Shown here piece by piece: positions 1 to 5,359 of a stretch of DNA of 5,359 bases. The stretch comes from Wenzhouxiangella sp. (lineage in GTDB: Bacteria; Pseudomonadota; Gammaproteobacteria; Xanthomonadales; Wenzhouxiangellaceae): positions 1 to 5,359 of the forward strand of contig SLJA01000144.1 of assembly GCA_007135355.1 (NCBI GenBank). The letters run 5' to 3'. The number at the start of each line of letters is the position of its first letter. Position 1 is the first letter of the stretch. The notes under the pieces are model-generated. The model worked only from the letters and a program-made list of their open reading frames with translations. It searched no databases and was not told where the DNA came from. The translations under genes were made by a program, and so were the position numbers.

Positions 1-105
1 TTCCTTGGAAAGGGCTAGCCATTCCCTGCGGAACGCGCCTTGATTCACGCCAGCACAGTGACTCTGAGCGTTACCTAATTAGCCGCATGGCCCACTAGGG
101 TGCCT
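1..105. other. Non-coding flank downstream of the diguanylate cyclase gene
   Basis: This is the 3' flank of the minus-strand cyclase gene. I find no open frame that looks like a gene, no convincing GC-rich hairpin followed by a T run on the minus strand, and no tRNA-like fold. Two 8-bp palindromes are present, GGCTAGCC at 13-20 and CTAATTAG at 75-82. Words this short occur by chance, so I assign them no role. Confidence 0.5.
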
Positions 106-1788
106 CTACATCGGCGCCATGGCTGCCGCACTGACCACGCGATTGCGGCCGTCGTTCTTGGCCGTATACAGTGCGGCATCGGCTCGCGCGACGGCTTGAT
201 CGGCACGCTCATCGTTCAGCCGTTCGGCCACGCCGATGCTAACCGTCAGGGCACGGCCATCAGGAGTGATCTGGCTGCGTTCGATATCTTGGCGTACATG
301 CTCAGCCAACCCCTTTGCGATCGGGAGGGTGCGATCCGGGAGCAAGGCAACGATTTCCTCGCCACCGTAGCGAGCGAGCAGGGTCTCTCTCGGCAGCAGC
401 TCGCGCAGGCGTTCGGCGACCGCTCGTAATGCCGCATCGCCGGCGGCATGGCCAAAGCTGTCATTGAAGTCTTTGAAGTGATCGATATCCAGGAATAAAA
501 CGCTGCCTGGTTGACCCGAATCCGTCCAGCGCGCCATTTCTTCGTCCAAGGCCCGTCTGGAGGCAATACCGGTCAGGGCGTCGGTCCAGGCCAGCCTTCG
601 ATATCCGGTCAAGGCCCGCTCGCTTTGCAGGCGGCTTTGTTCCGCGCGGTCACGCTCGATGCGAAAGCGCAGGAAGCGGTCGGCCAGCCCGAGAGCGAAG
701 ATCAGCGTTTCGACCATCAAGGCCAGGCGCGGTGCGTAACGGATCCAGAATCCCCATTCGATCAGACCGTACTCTGCCATCATACGCAACGGAATAACGA
801 TGACCGGGAGGCTCCAGCCGACCAGAAAATAGATCGCTAGACGGTTCCCCGCGCGAAGACTGCGCACACCATGCCAGAACAGCAGCGGCACGGTGATCAA
901 AATGACCAAGACGGTCAAATGCATCACCACTGCGTTGAATACGGTGATATTGAGGGCTGAAGAAATCGCCGTGAAGGCGAACAAAGCCGCCAGAATATGC
1001 ACGGTGATTGAAGCACTTCGATCCAGCGGACTTAAGAATTCGCGAAAAAAGCCCACCACGGCCAGTCCAAAAAGACTCATCAGAAACATGTGCGCCATGC
1101 TGTTCAGCCCCGCCAGCAGACTTAGCCCGGGCAGCCTGTAAAGCGTGCCGTCCAGGCTGGAGGCGATCAGCACAAAGCTCAGCATCAAGGCGATGTACGC
1201 GGCCAGCGCCCGGTCATGCAGACGAATCCAGAACACCAGCATGAGCAGTGCCATGATGATGGGCACCTGGAAAGACAATGCCTGGATGGCGACGACACGT
1301 CGCTCCCGCGCGAGCAGTTCTGCTTTGTCGATTCGGGTTGCTTTGGTGGCGACCGAGCCGAGATGGGTGATTTCCAACATCACCTGGCGCGGTGTTTCAT
1401 GCGGAGGAATAGGCACCGTGAAGCCCGCGGCCGAGAAAAGATCGTTGGGCCCCGGGCGGAAAAAGTCAAAAGACACCGGGTCGAGGCCCTCGACGTCAAT
1501 GACCAGGTGGAACATCGAGGTACGGTCAACTTGCAGCCAGCATTCGATGGGGCTGGGAGGCAGCTCGAAGCGCAGGATGGCAAGCCCAGGGCGCAGCCGC
1601 GGCCCTAGAGCCAAATCGCTGCCATGCGGCTCAAATTCACCGCTGACGCTTGACTTGAGCTGGAACTGGTCGATTTCCAGCCAGCAGGCGTCGTCGACCG
1701 CACTCGATCCCGACAGCGGAGCAAACAGCAATAGTAGCGCCCACAGCCAGGCATGGAAACGTTTATGGCTGAGGCGGGTCTGAAGCAC
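106..1788 (-). CDS. Membrane-bound diguanylate cyclase, 7TMR-DISM-like sensor plus GGDEF domain
   Basis: This enzyme makes cyclic di-GMP from two GTP at the inner membrane. Numbering is from a GTG start at 1788 (560 residues). Residues 1-30 form a signal peptide (basic HKR, a Leu-rich core, cleavage near SGSSA). Residues 31-165 are a beta-rich periplasmic domain, probably a divergent 7TMR-DISMED2-like sensor. About seven membrane helices follow between 172 and 369. A charged, probably coiled-coil linker lies at about 373-397, and the GGDEF domain runs from about 397 to 554. The active loop is RYGGEEI, with GGEEI at 475-479. The upstream FLDIDHFK motif supplies the metal-binding Asp434, and N442 and D451 are the usual substrate-side residues. 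The inhibitory RxxD site is absent: Pro and Thr stand where PleD has Arg and Asp. The gene follows the CBS gene by about 56 bp. No Shine-Dalgarno sequence is clear. An in-frame TTG at 1836 is possible but would give an overlong n-region. The open frame continues to 2007 but there overlaps the CBS gene. The domain call is firm; the start and ligand are not. Confidence 0.88.
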   Translation of the reverse strand: MLQTRLSHKRFHAWLWALLLLFAPLSGSSAVDDACWLEIDQFQLKSSVSGEFEPHGSDLALGPRLRPGLAILRFELPPSPIECWLQVDRTSMFHLVIDVEGLDPVSFDFFRPGPNDLFSAAGFTVPIPPHETPRQVMLEITHLGSVATKATRIDKAELLARERRVVAIQALSFQVPIIMALLMLVFWIRLHDRALAAYIALMLSFVLIASSLDGTLYRLPGLSLLAGLNSMAHMFLMSLFGLAVVGFFREFLSPLDRSASITVHILAALFAFTAISSALNITVFNAVVMHLTVLVILITVPLLFWHGVRSLRAGNRLAIYFLVGWSLPVIVIPLRMMAEYGLIEWGFWIRYAPRLALMVETLIFALGLADRFLRFRIERDRAEQSRLQSERALTGYRRLAWTDALTGIASRRALDEEMARWTDSGQPGSVLFLDIDHFKDFNDSFGHAAGDAALRAVAERLRELLPRETLLARYGGEEIVALLPDRTLPIAKGLAEHVRQDIERSQITPDGRALTVSIGVAERLNDERADQAVARADAALYTAKNDGRNRVVSAAAMAPM

Positions 1789-1844
1789 GGCATGGACGGT
1801 GCATGGCTGCGACTGCCTGTATTCAAGCCAGGTCAACGCGAAAA

Positions 1845-2258
1845 CTAAGTCCGCAGCGCATCGTTGTAATGACTGACTGCGCTCAGGATTCGCCGGCAGG
1901 TCAGCTGGCCGATCAGCTTGCCACGGTCGACGACCGGGCGTCGGCGGTGCCCTTTGGAAATCATGTCCATGGCCACGTCGACGATGTTGTCCTGCAGACT
2001 GCAGCATTGGACTTCGGCGGTCATTGCCGCGGCCACGGTGCCGATGTCGGCCGTATTGTTGTAAGTGGCGGAAATCAGCGCCCGCAAGCAGTCGATTTCC
2101 GACAACACGCCAACCAGCCGGTCATCGGCGTCGACCACGCAAGCTCCCGAGACGTGGTTGCGAGTGATGGTGTCCGCGGCCTTGGCCAAACTGTCGTCTA
2201 GATGGACCTTGACCGGATGGGGGTTCATGTAGTCCGCGATATTCAATGAGCGCAGCAT
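1845..2258 (-). CDS. Small twin-CBS-domain protein (putative adenine-nucleotide sensor)
   Basis: This 137-residue cytoplasmic protein consists almost entirely of one CBS pair (a Bateman module). CBS1 spans about residues 7-62, starting IADYMNPHPV. CBS2 spans about 77-132, with AAAMTAEV at its start and GHRRRPVVD in its core. CBS pairs commonly bind AMP, ATP or related adenosyl ligands. CBS1 keeps the ribose-contacting G-x-x-S/T-x-x-D pattern (GVLSEID; G50, S53, D56). CBS2 has GQLTCRR, with Arg in place of the Asp, so its site is probably altered or empty. There is no catalytic domain, signal peptide or membrane segment. The ATG at 2258 is preceded by a strong Shine-Dalgarno sequence. An upstream in-frame ATG at 2294 would lie before that site and is rejected. 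The diguanylate cyclase gene follows on the same strand, suggesting an operon. An effect of the CBS protein on the cyclase is inference. Confidence 0.87.
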   Translation of the reverse strand: MLRSLNIADYMNPHPVKVHLDDSLAKAADTITRNHVSGACVVDADDRLVGVLSEIDCLRALISATYNNTADIGTVAAAMTAEVQCCSLQDNIVDVAMDMISKGHRRRPVVDRGKLIGQLTCRRILSAVSHYNDALRT

Positions 2259-2265
2259 GGCGACG

Positions 2266-2275
2266 TTCTCCCTCT
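2266..2275 (-). promoter_or_regulatory. Ribosome binding site of the CBS-domain gene
   Basis: On the minus strand this reads AGAGGGAGAA. Its GGGAG core ends 9 nt before the ATG at 2258. It decides the start of the CBS gene in favour of 2258 over the upstream in-frame ATG at 2294. Confidence 0.8.
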
Positions 2276-2289
2276 GGCGATTTGCTGGA

Positions 2290-2318
2290 AGCATACACCC
2301 GGCCAGCGGCTATCGAAA
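2290..2318 (-). promoter_or_regulatory. Candidate sigma-70-like promoter for the CBS-cyclase operon
   Basis: On the minus strand, TTTCGA (2313-2318, 3 of 6 match to the -35 consensus) is separated by 17 bp from TATGCT (2290-2295, 4 of 6 match to the -10 consensus). The expected transcription start would give a leader of about 25 nt carrying the strong ribosome binding site. Spacing and position are good but the hexamers are weak, so this is a candidate only. Confidence 0.4.
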
Positions 2319-2331
2319 GAGGCGGCGATCA

Positions 2332-2360
2332 GCCCACCCTTCTCCTGTGGTGGGGTGGGC
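2332..2360. repeat. Perfect 8-bp inverted repeat in the divergent intergenic region
   Basis: GCCCACCC (2332-2339) and GGGTGGGC (2353-2360) are exact reverse complements separated by 13 nt. The repeat sits between the two divergent genes and covers the place where a -35 box for the transpeptidase promoter would lie, directly upstream of its extended -10. It could be a regulator binding site or a hairpin. It is not followed by a T run in either direction, so it does not look like an intrinsic terminator. Confidence 0.55.
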
Positions 2361-2362
2361 GT

Positions 2363-2371
2363 TGCTATATT
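2363..2371 (+). promoter_or_regulatory. Candidate extended -10 promoter of the L,D-transpeptidase operon
   Basis: TGCTATATT is an extended -10 element (TGn followed by TATATT, 5 of 6 match). No good -35 box lies at the usual distance, which extended -10 promoters tolerate. With the last T taken as -7, position +1 falls on about 2378, the A of the proposed ATG, which would leave little or no leader. No Shine-Dalgarno sequence of useful strength precedes that ATG, which fits a leaderless message but does not prove it. Confidence 0.45.
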
Positions 2372-2377
2372 GAGCTG

Positions 2378-4135
2378 ATGAATCAGATGATTGCTCTTGG
2401 CCGTGCCTTGTGTCTGCTGCTCCTGCTGGCGGGCGAATTCGCGTGGGCGGACGTGGACCCGCGGCACTCCCTTCGCGATCGCATGGAAATGCTTGAATCG
2501 AAAGAGGTTGCGGTTGTTGCCGGGCAGCCACTGCAGTCCATGGAGCTGCTTCGCGCGCTTTATGAGCAGCGCGCGTGGCGCCCGATCTGGTTCGATGCCC
2601 AGGGTCGCCCCACGGCGCTGCGGGCGCAGTTGCTGGCGGCCGTTGATCGGGCCCATGCGCATGGTTTGCAAGCGCAACACTATCATCGAGACCCGCTCGG
2701 CCAGTTGCTGGCTGAGCGCGACGCGACCGACAACGCAGTCCGTCGGCTCGACCTCGAGCTGCTGGCCAGTGATGGGCTGCTGAGTCTGGGAGCGCACTTG
2801 CTGCATGGGCGGCTTGATCCGGAATCCATCGACTCCGGCTGGCTGCTGCAGCGTGATGTGCCGGATTTGCTACAGCTGCTATCCGACCCGCCGGCTGACC
2901 AGCCAGTCGATCTGGTCGCTGTGCTCGATGGTCTGGCGCCGCGCTATCCTGGATACTGGCTGCTGCTTGAGCGCCTGGCGCTGCAGCGCGAGCTGGCACA
3001 CAACGGCGACTGGGCCGTTATCGACGATGGCCCCCTGTTGCGTCCCGGCACCCAAGATGCGCGCGTCCCCGCGATTCGTCAACGATTGCTGCGGCTGGGT
3101 GATTTCTTGCCCGAAGAGGGGGTTGTGGGTGAGGATCCTGCGCTTTACACCAAGCGGCTGGAGCAGGGCGTGCGCGCCTTCCAGCGCCGCCACGGCCTGG
3201 CGGTCGACGGCATTATCGGCCCGCGCACTCTGGCCGAACTCAACGTCACGCCAGCCCAGCGCGAGGCGCAACTCCGTGCCAATCTCGAGCGCTGGCGCTG
3301 GTTGCCTCGTGATCTGGGTGAGGAATACCTGCTGGTCAATATCGCCGGATACACCATGCAGCTGCGCGCTGATGACGAGATCGTGATGACCCAGCGCGTG
3401 GTGGTGGGCACGCCGGCGCGCCGTACCCCGGTGTTCAGCGGTCGCATGAGCTATCTGGTGCTTAACCCGTCCTGGGAAGTACCGCCACGCCTGGTGGTGC
3501 AGGACTTGCTGCCGCGCATTCGCGCCGATGAGTCGTACCTCGAAAAAATGGGTTTTTCCGTCTACCAGGGCTGGGGGGCTGATGAACGCCGCATTGACCC
3601 CGACAGCGTGGACTGGGCGCGGCTGTCGGCGCGCAATTTCCCCTACCGTCTGCGTCAGGCGCCGGGTCCGGAAAATGCGCTGGGTCGGGTCAAGTTCATG
3701 TTCCCCAACCGTCATCACGTTTACCTGCACGATACTCCCGCGCGCGGATTGTTTCAGCTGGAAGAACGCGCTTTCAGCTCCGGCTGCATTCGGATTGAGG
3801 ACGCCGATACATTAACCCAATGGTTGCTTAACGAGCGTTCGGCTATCATGCCGCCTGAACGCATTCGGGCGGTGCTGGACAGTGGAGTGGAAACTACGGT
3901 TCGGTTGGATCGGCCGCTTCCCGTCCACCTGTTGTACTGGACTGCCTGGGTCGACGATCAGGGGCGGATTCAATACCGGCGCGACGTATACCGGCGCGAC
4001 CCGCCTCTGATCGAGGCTTTGGATGCGGCTCCTGTTCATCCGCGAGGAACCCCAAGTTTTGAAGCACTGGATACCACTGATCGTCGCGCTGCATCTGCTG
4101 TCGTCGTCCGCCCTGGCGCTGGATGCGCCCTTTGA
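2378..4135 (+). CDS. ldtD: L,D-transpeptidase, LdtD/YcbB-like (YkuD domain)
   Basis: This is a periplasmic enzyme of the family that forms 3-3 mDAP-mDAP peptidoglycan cross-links through a catalytic cysteine. Numbering is from the ATG at 2378 (585 residues, close to E. coli LdtD). Residues 1-24 are a signal peptide with cleavage after EFAWA. A helical scaffold region spans about 51-210. It contains YEQRAWRPIWF, HAHGLQAQHY and LGAHLLHGRLDP, which are typical of this subfamily. A peptidoglycan-binding domain covers about 258-290 (FQRRHGLAVDGIIGPRTL). The YkuD catalytic domain covers about 316-486 and ends in the active-site block HDTP, then SSGCIRIED, with His451 and nucleophile Cys470. All key residues are present. 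Conserved sequence ends near residue 551 (PLIEALDAA). The last 34 residues overlap the downstream gene and look unconserved. An upstream ATG at 2246, inside the CBS gene's 5' end, would destroy the signal peptide and is rejected. ATG 2387 is a possible alternative start. Confidence 0.92.
   Translation: MNQMIALGRALCLLLLLAGEFAWADVDPRHSLRDRMEMLESKEVAVVAGQPLQSMELLRALYEQRAWRPIWFDAQGRPTALRAQLLAAVDRAHAHGLQAQHYHRDPLGQLLAERDATDNAVRRLDLELLASDGLLSLGAHLLHGRLDPESIDSGWLLQRDVPDLLQLLSDPPADQPVDLVAVLDGLAPRYPGYWLLLERLALQRELAHNGDWAVIDDGPLLRPGTQDARVPAIRQRLLRLGDFLPEEGVVGEDPALYTKRLEQGVRAFQRRHGLAVDGIIGPRTLAELNVTPAQREAQLRANLERWRWLPRDLGEEYLLVNIAGYTMQLRADDEIVMTQRVVVGTPARRTPVFSGRMSYLVLNPSWEVPPRLVVQDLLPRIRADESYLEKMGFSVYQGWGADERRIDPDSVDWARLSARNFPYRLRQAPGPENALGRVKFMFPNRHHVYLHDTPARGLFQLEERAFSSGCIRIEDADTLTQWLLNERSAIMPPERIRAVLDSGVETTVRLDRPLPVHLLYWTAWVDDQGRIQYRRDVYRRDPPLIEALDAAPVHPRGTPSFEALDTTDRRAASAVVVRPGAGCAL
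4044..4049 (+). promoter_or_regulatory. Ribosome binding site deciding a TTG start for the M15 peptidase
   Basis: GAGGAA lies 9 nt upstream of a TTG at 4059, inside the 3' end of the transpeptidase gene. Starting there gives a compact signal peptide. The competing ATG at 4023 has only a short GAGG at 4013-4016 and would add an Arg/Glu-containing stretch before the signal peptide. Confidence 0.6.
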
Positions 4136-5012
4136 CGATGGCCGTCTGGACTACGCGGTCAAATTCAATGGCAAACAGGTGGATTGGCACACCTTTGCCT
4201 TTTTCATGCTGCCGGGTCAGACCGAAGAAATCCGCGTGCTCGGCACCAATGGTCAGACCGTCGAAATCGAGGCTTCAGGCGGTGAACTGATCGCGCTCGG
4301 CAAGGGGCACTGGCGTTTCCGCGCGCCGGAGACGCCGGGGCTGCATCCGGTCAGCATCCGGCCCTCCGGGCACGCACCCATGACTTTGAACGTGGTGACC
4401 AAGGTGCCGACCGAGGCGAAGCAGAACGGTAGCCTGAATGGTTACCGGATTGGTCAGTACCCTGAGCAGCCGCTGCGCGGCAATCCGATCTATCTGCCGC
4501 CATCGGGGAAGATCGAGATCACCCCGGAGATGATGGATGTCCGGGTGTCGCCGCACTTCACGCTGGGGCAATTCCTGTGCAAGCAGCAGCCGGACCATTG
4601 GCCGAAGTACATGGTTTTGCGCGAAGGCTTGATCGCCAAGCTGGAGGTGATTCTGGCCGAGGTCAACGCGCGGGGCATCCGCACCGACACGTTTGCCATT
4701 CTCAGTGGTCACCGCACGCCCTGGTACAACAACGCCATCGGCAATAGCCTGTTTTCGCGCCATGTCTGGGGTGGTGCCGCCGATATTTTCATCGACACCA
4801 ACGGCGATGGTCGCATGGATGACCTGAATGGGGATGGCAAGGTCGATGTCCGCGATGCCCAGATCCTGGTCGACATCATCGAAGCGCTATACCGTGACGG
4901 TGAACTCGAAGATCGGCCCGGGGGGCTGGGGCTGTACGGTCCACGTCCGCATCGCGGCCCGTTTGTGCATGTCGATGCGCGCGGCCACGAGGCGCGCTGG
5001 GCATTTCCCTGA
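4059..5012 (+). CDS. Exported M15-family zinc peptidase, MepK/YcbK (DUF882)-like, with calcium-loop insert
   Basis: This is a likely periplasmic murein endopeptidase or carboxypeptidase. Numbering is from the TTG at 4059 (317 residues). Residues 1-20 are a signal peptide (KHW n-region, SSSALA cleavage). Residues about 30-117 form a beta-rich, Ig-like region. The M15 catalytic domain follows from about 160, with SGHRTPWYNN, SRHVWGGAADIFID and FVHVDARG. The predicted zinc ligands are His235, Asp242 and His304. Residues 246-266 carry two overlapping acidic loops, DTNGDGRMDD and LNGDGKVDVRD, of EF-hand/dockerin type. E. coli MepK lies beside ldtD and cleaves 3-3 cross-links; the same pairing here suggests that substrate, but this protein is much longer than E. 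coli MepK, so function is inferred. The gene overlaps the transpeptidase by 77 nt (113 nt with the ATG at 4023), so the two are almost certainly co-transcribed and probably translationally coupled. Confidence 0.85.
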   Translation: MKHWIPLIVALHLLSSSALALDAPFDDGRLDYAVKFNGKQVDWHTFAFFMLPGQTEEIRVLGTNGQTVEIEASGGELIALGKGHWRFRAPETPGLHPVSIRPSGHAPMTLNVVTKVPTEAKQNGSLNGYRIGQYPEQPLRGNPIYLPPSGKIEITPEMMDVRVSPHFTLGQFLCKQQPDHWPKYMVLREGLIAKLEVILAEVNARGIRTDTFAILSGHRTPWYNNAIGNSLFSRHVWGGAADIFIDTNGDGRMDDLNGDGKVDVRDAQILVDIIEALYRDGELEDRPGGLGLYGPRPHRGPFVHVDARGHEARWAFP

Positions 5013-5119
5013 CAGCTTGTTCGATCGCTATGGTCGCAACTGGGCCGTTCCGACTGCCATGAACGGCGCTCCGAGTGCGGCGCCTATGCGTTTTGCTCTT
5101 CCTATCTGACCTCCTATGC

Positions 5120-5139
5120 GGCAAAATTGAAGTTTTGCC
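5120..5139. repeat. 7-bp inverted repeat (possible weak terminator) after the peptidase gene
   Basis: GGCAAAA (5120-5126) and TTTTGCC (5133-5139) are exact reverse complements around a 6-nt loop. The repeat lies about 110 bp after the peptidase stop. The stem is A/T-rich and no T run follows, so it is a poor intrinsic terminator by itself. A chance hairpin or a binding site is equally possible. Confidence 0.35.
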
Positions 5140-5172
5140 ATTAGCGAAGGCATTTGTGGACATGCGCCGCAC

Positions 5173-5202
5173 TTGCCGAATGACGAATACCCTGGGTATT
5201 TC
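5173..5202 (+). promoter_or_regulatory. Candidate promoter with embedded palindrome upstream of the saccharopine dehydrogenase-family gene
   Basis: TTGCCG (5173-5178) and TATTTC (5197-5202) are separated by 18 bp and resemble weak -35 and -10 boxes, about 40 bp upstream of the next ATG. The spacer and the start of the -10 contain AATACCC-T-GGGTATT (5186-5200), a perfect 7-bp inverted repeat around one T. A palindrome between -35 and -10 is a classic repressor position. The boxes are weak; the palindrome is exact. Confidence 0.35.
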
Positions 5203-5243
5203 GTTGTCCAGCTCATCATCGCCAACGGGAATTTCAAGCAGAT

Positions 5244-5359
5244 ATGGGAAAAGTATTGATCATCGGCGCCGGCGGCGTCGGCAGAGTGACGGCCTTCAAG
5301 TGCGCCCAGCACCCGGACGTGTTTTCGGAAATCCTGCTGGCCAGCCGGACCAAGAGCAA
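5244..5359 (+). CDS. Carboxynorspermidine synthase-like (saccharopine dehydrogenase family), 5' end only
   Basis: Only the first 38 codons are in the window; the gene runs off the right edge. The product starts MGKVLIIGAGGVGRVTAFKC, a Rossmann-fold NAD(P)-binding beta-alpha-beta unit with the GxGGVG fingerprint at residues 8-13. It continues with AQHPDVFSEILLASRTKS, where the ILLASRT strand closes the unit. This N-terminus closely resembles carboxynorspermidine dehydrogenases/synthases, which reductively condense aspartate semialdehyde with a diamine in the alternative norspermidine/spermidine pathway. A saccharopine dehydrogenase of another specificity cannot be excluded from so short a piece. 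The ATG is preceded only by a distant GGGAA (5227-5231), so translation initiation looks modest. A 231-bp gap from the peptidase gene and a candidate promoter suggest a separate transcription unit. If a partner carboxynorspermidine decarboxylase gene exists, it could lie just beyond the edge. Confidence 0.8.
   Translation, partial: MGKVLIIGAGGVGRVTAFKCAQHPDVFSEILLASRTKS

Noticed and set aside
1145..1783. 212-residue plus-strand open frame antisense to the cyclase
   Set aside because: Ser/Arg-rich product without domain or ribosome binding site; the opposite strand encodes a clear membrane-bound cyclase there.
1789..2007. N-terminal extension of the cyclase open frame up to an ATG at 2007
   Set aside because: It overlaps the well-supported CBS gene on the same strand in another frame, encodes Arg/Pro-rich low-complexity sequence, and would bury the signal peptide.
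2246..2377. N-terminal extension of the transpeptidase frame to an ATG at 2246
   Set aside because: It would overlap the CBS gene's 5' end and ribosome binding site and place 44 extra residues before a good signal peptide.
2243..2999. Two minus-strand open frames (2243-2806 and 2310-2999) across the 5' part of the transpeptidase gene
   Set aside because: Ala/Arg/Pro- or Gln/Arg-rich products with no domain; they are antisense to a real gene and cover the divergent promoter region.
2879..3730. 283-residue open frame on the minus strand inside the transpeptidase gene
   Set aside because: It mirrors a conserved coding region with intact catalytic motifs. Its product is His/Gln/Arg-rich without a recognisable domain, as expected for a GC-rich shadow frame.
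5013..5119. Possible small gene or peptidase extension after the stop at 5012
   Set aside because: No start with a ribosome binding site and no frame with conserved-looking sequence; treated as intergenic.
5028..5312. 94-residue minus-strand open frame spanning the gap before the last gene
   Set aside because: No recognisable domain and no ribosome binding site that I can see. It runs antisense into the conserved dehydrogenase start and across the palindromes.

Overview
The window is a GC-rich, densely coded stretch of bacterial chromosome, most likely from a gammaproteobacterium. That placement rests on an inner-membrane 7TMR-DISM-type diguanylate cyclase, an LdtD (YcbB)-like L,D-transpeptidase next to a MepK (YcbK)-like M15 peptidase (the same gene pair as in Escherichia coli), and the start of a carboxynorspermidine synthase-like gene. 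I cannot name the genus. I see no rRNA, tRNA, CRISPR array, insertion sequence or phage gene.

Layout. Positions 1-105 hold no gene I can support. Two genes on the minus strand (reading right to left from about 2258) look like one signalling operon: a 137-residue twin-CBS-domain protein, then a diguanylate cyclase with a periplasmic domain, seven membrane helices and a GGEEI catalytic domain. A 119-bp divergent intergenic region (2259-2377) carries a candidate promoter for each direction and a perfect 8-bp inverted repeat. On the plus strand follow the L,D-transpeptidase (2378-4135) and an overlapping zinc peptidase with an EF-hand/dockerin-like calcium-loop insert (start best placed at a TTG at 4059, end 5012). 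A 231-bp gap (5013-5243) with two inverted repeats precedes the 5' end of the carboxynorspermidine synthase-like gene, which is cut by the window edge.

How the genes work together. The two exported cell-wall enzymes form a plausible functional pair: LdtD-type enzymes make 3-3 (mDAP-mDAP) peptidoglycan cross-links, and E. coli MepK, encoded beside ldtD, cleaves such links. The divergent CBS-cyclase pair would couple a cytoplasmic adenine-nucleotide signal (inferred from CBS-domain biology) and a periplasmic signal to c-di-GMP synthesis. Whether the two divergent operons are co-regulated through the shared 119-bp region is inference only.

The most notable points are the transpeptidase-peptidase gene overlap, in which one frame encodes a non-conserved tail and the other a signal peptide; the calcium-loop insert between the zinc ligands of the peptidase; and an extended -10 element placed so that the transpeptidase mRNA could be leaderless. 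None of this amounts to a clearly new system; the genes are recognisable, and the novelty lies in their arrangement and details.
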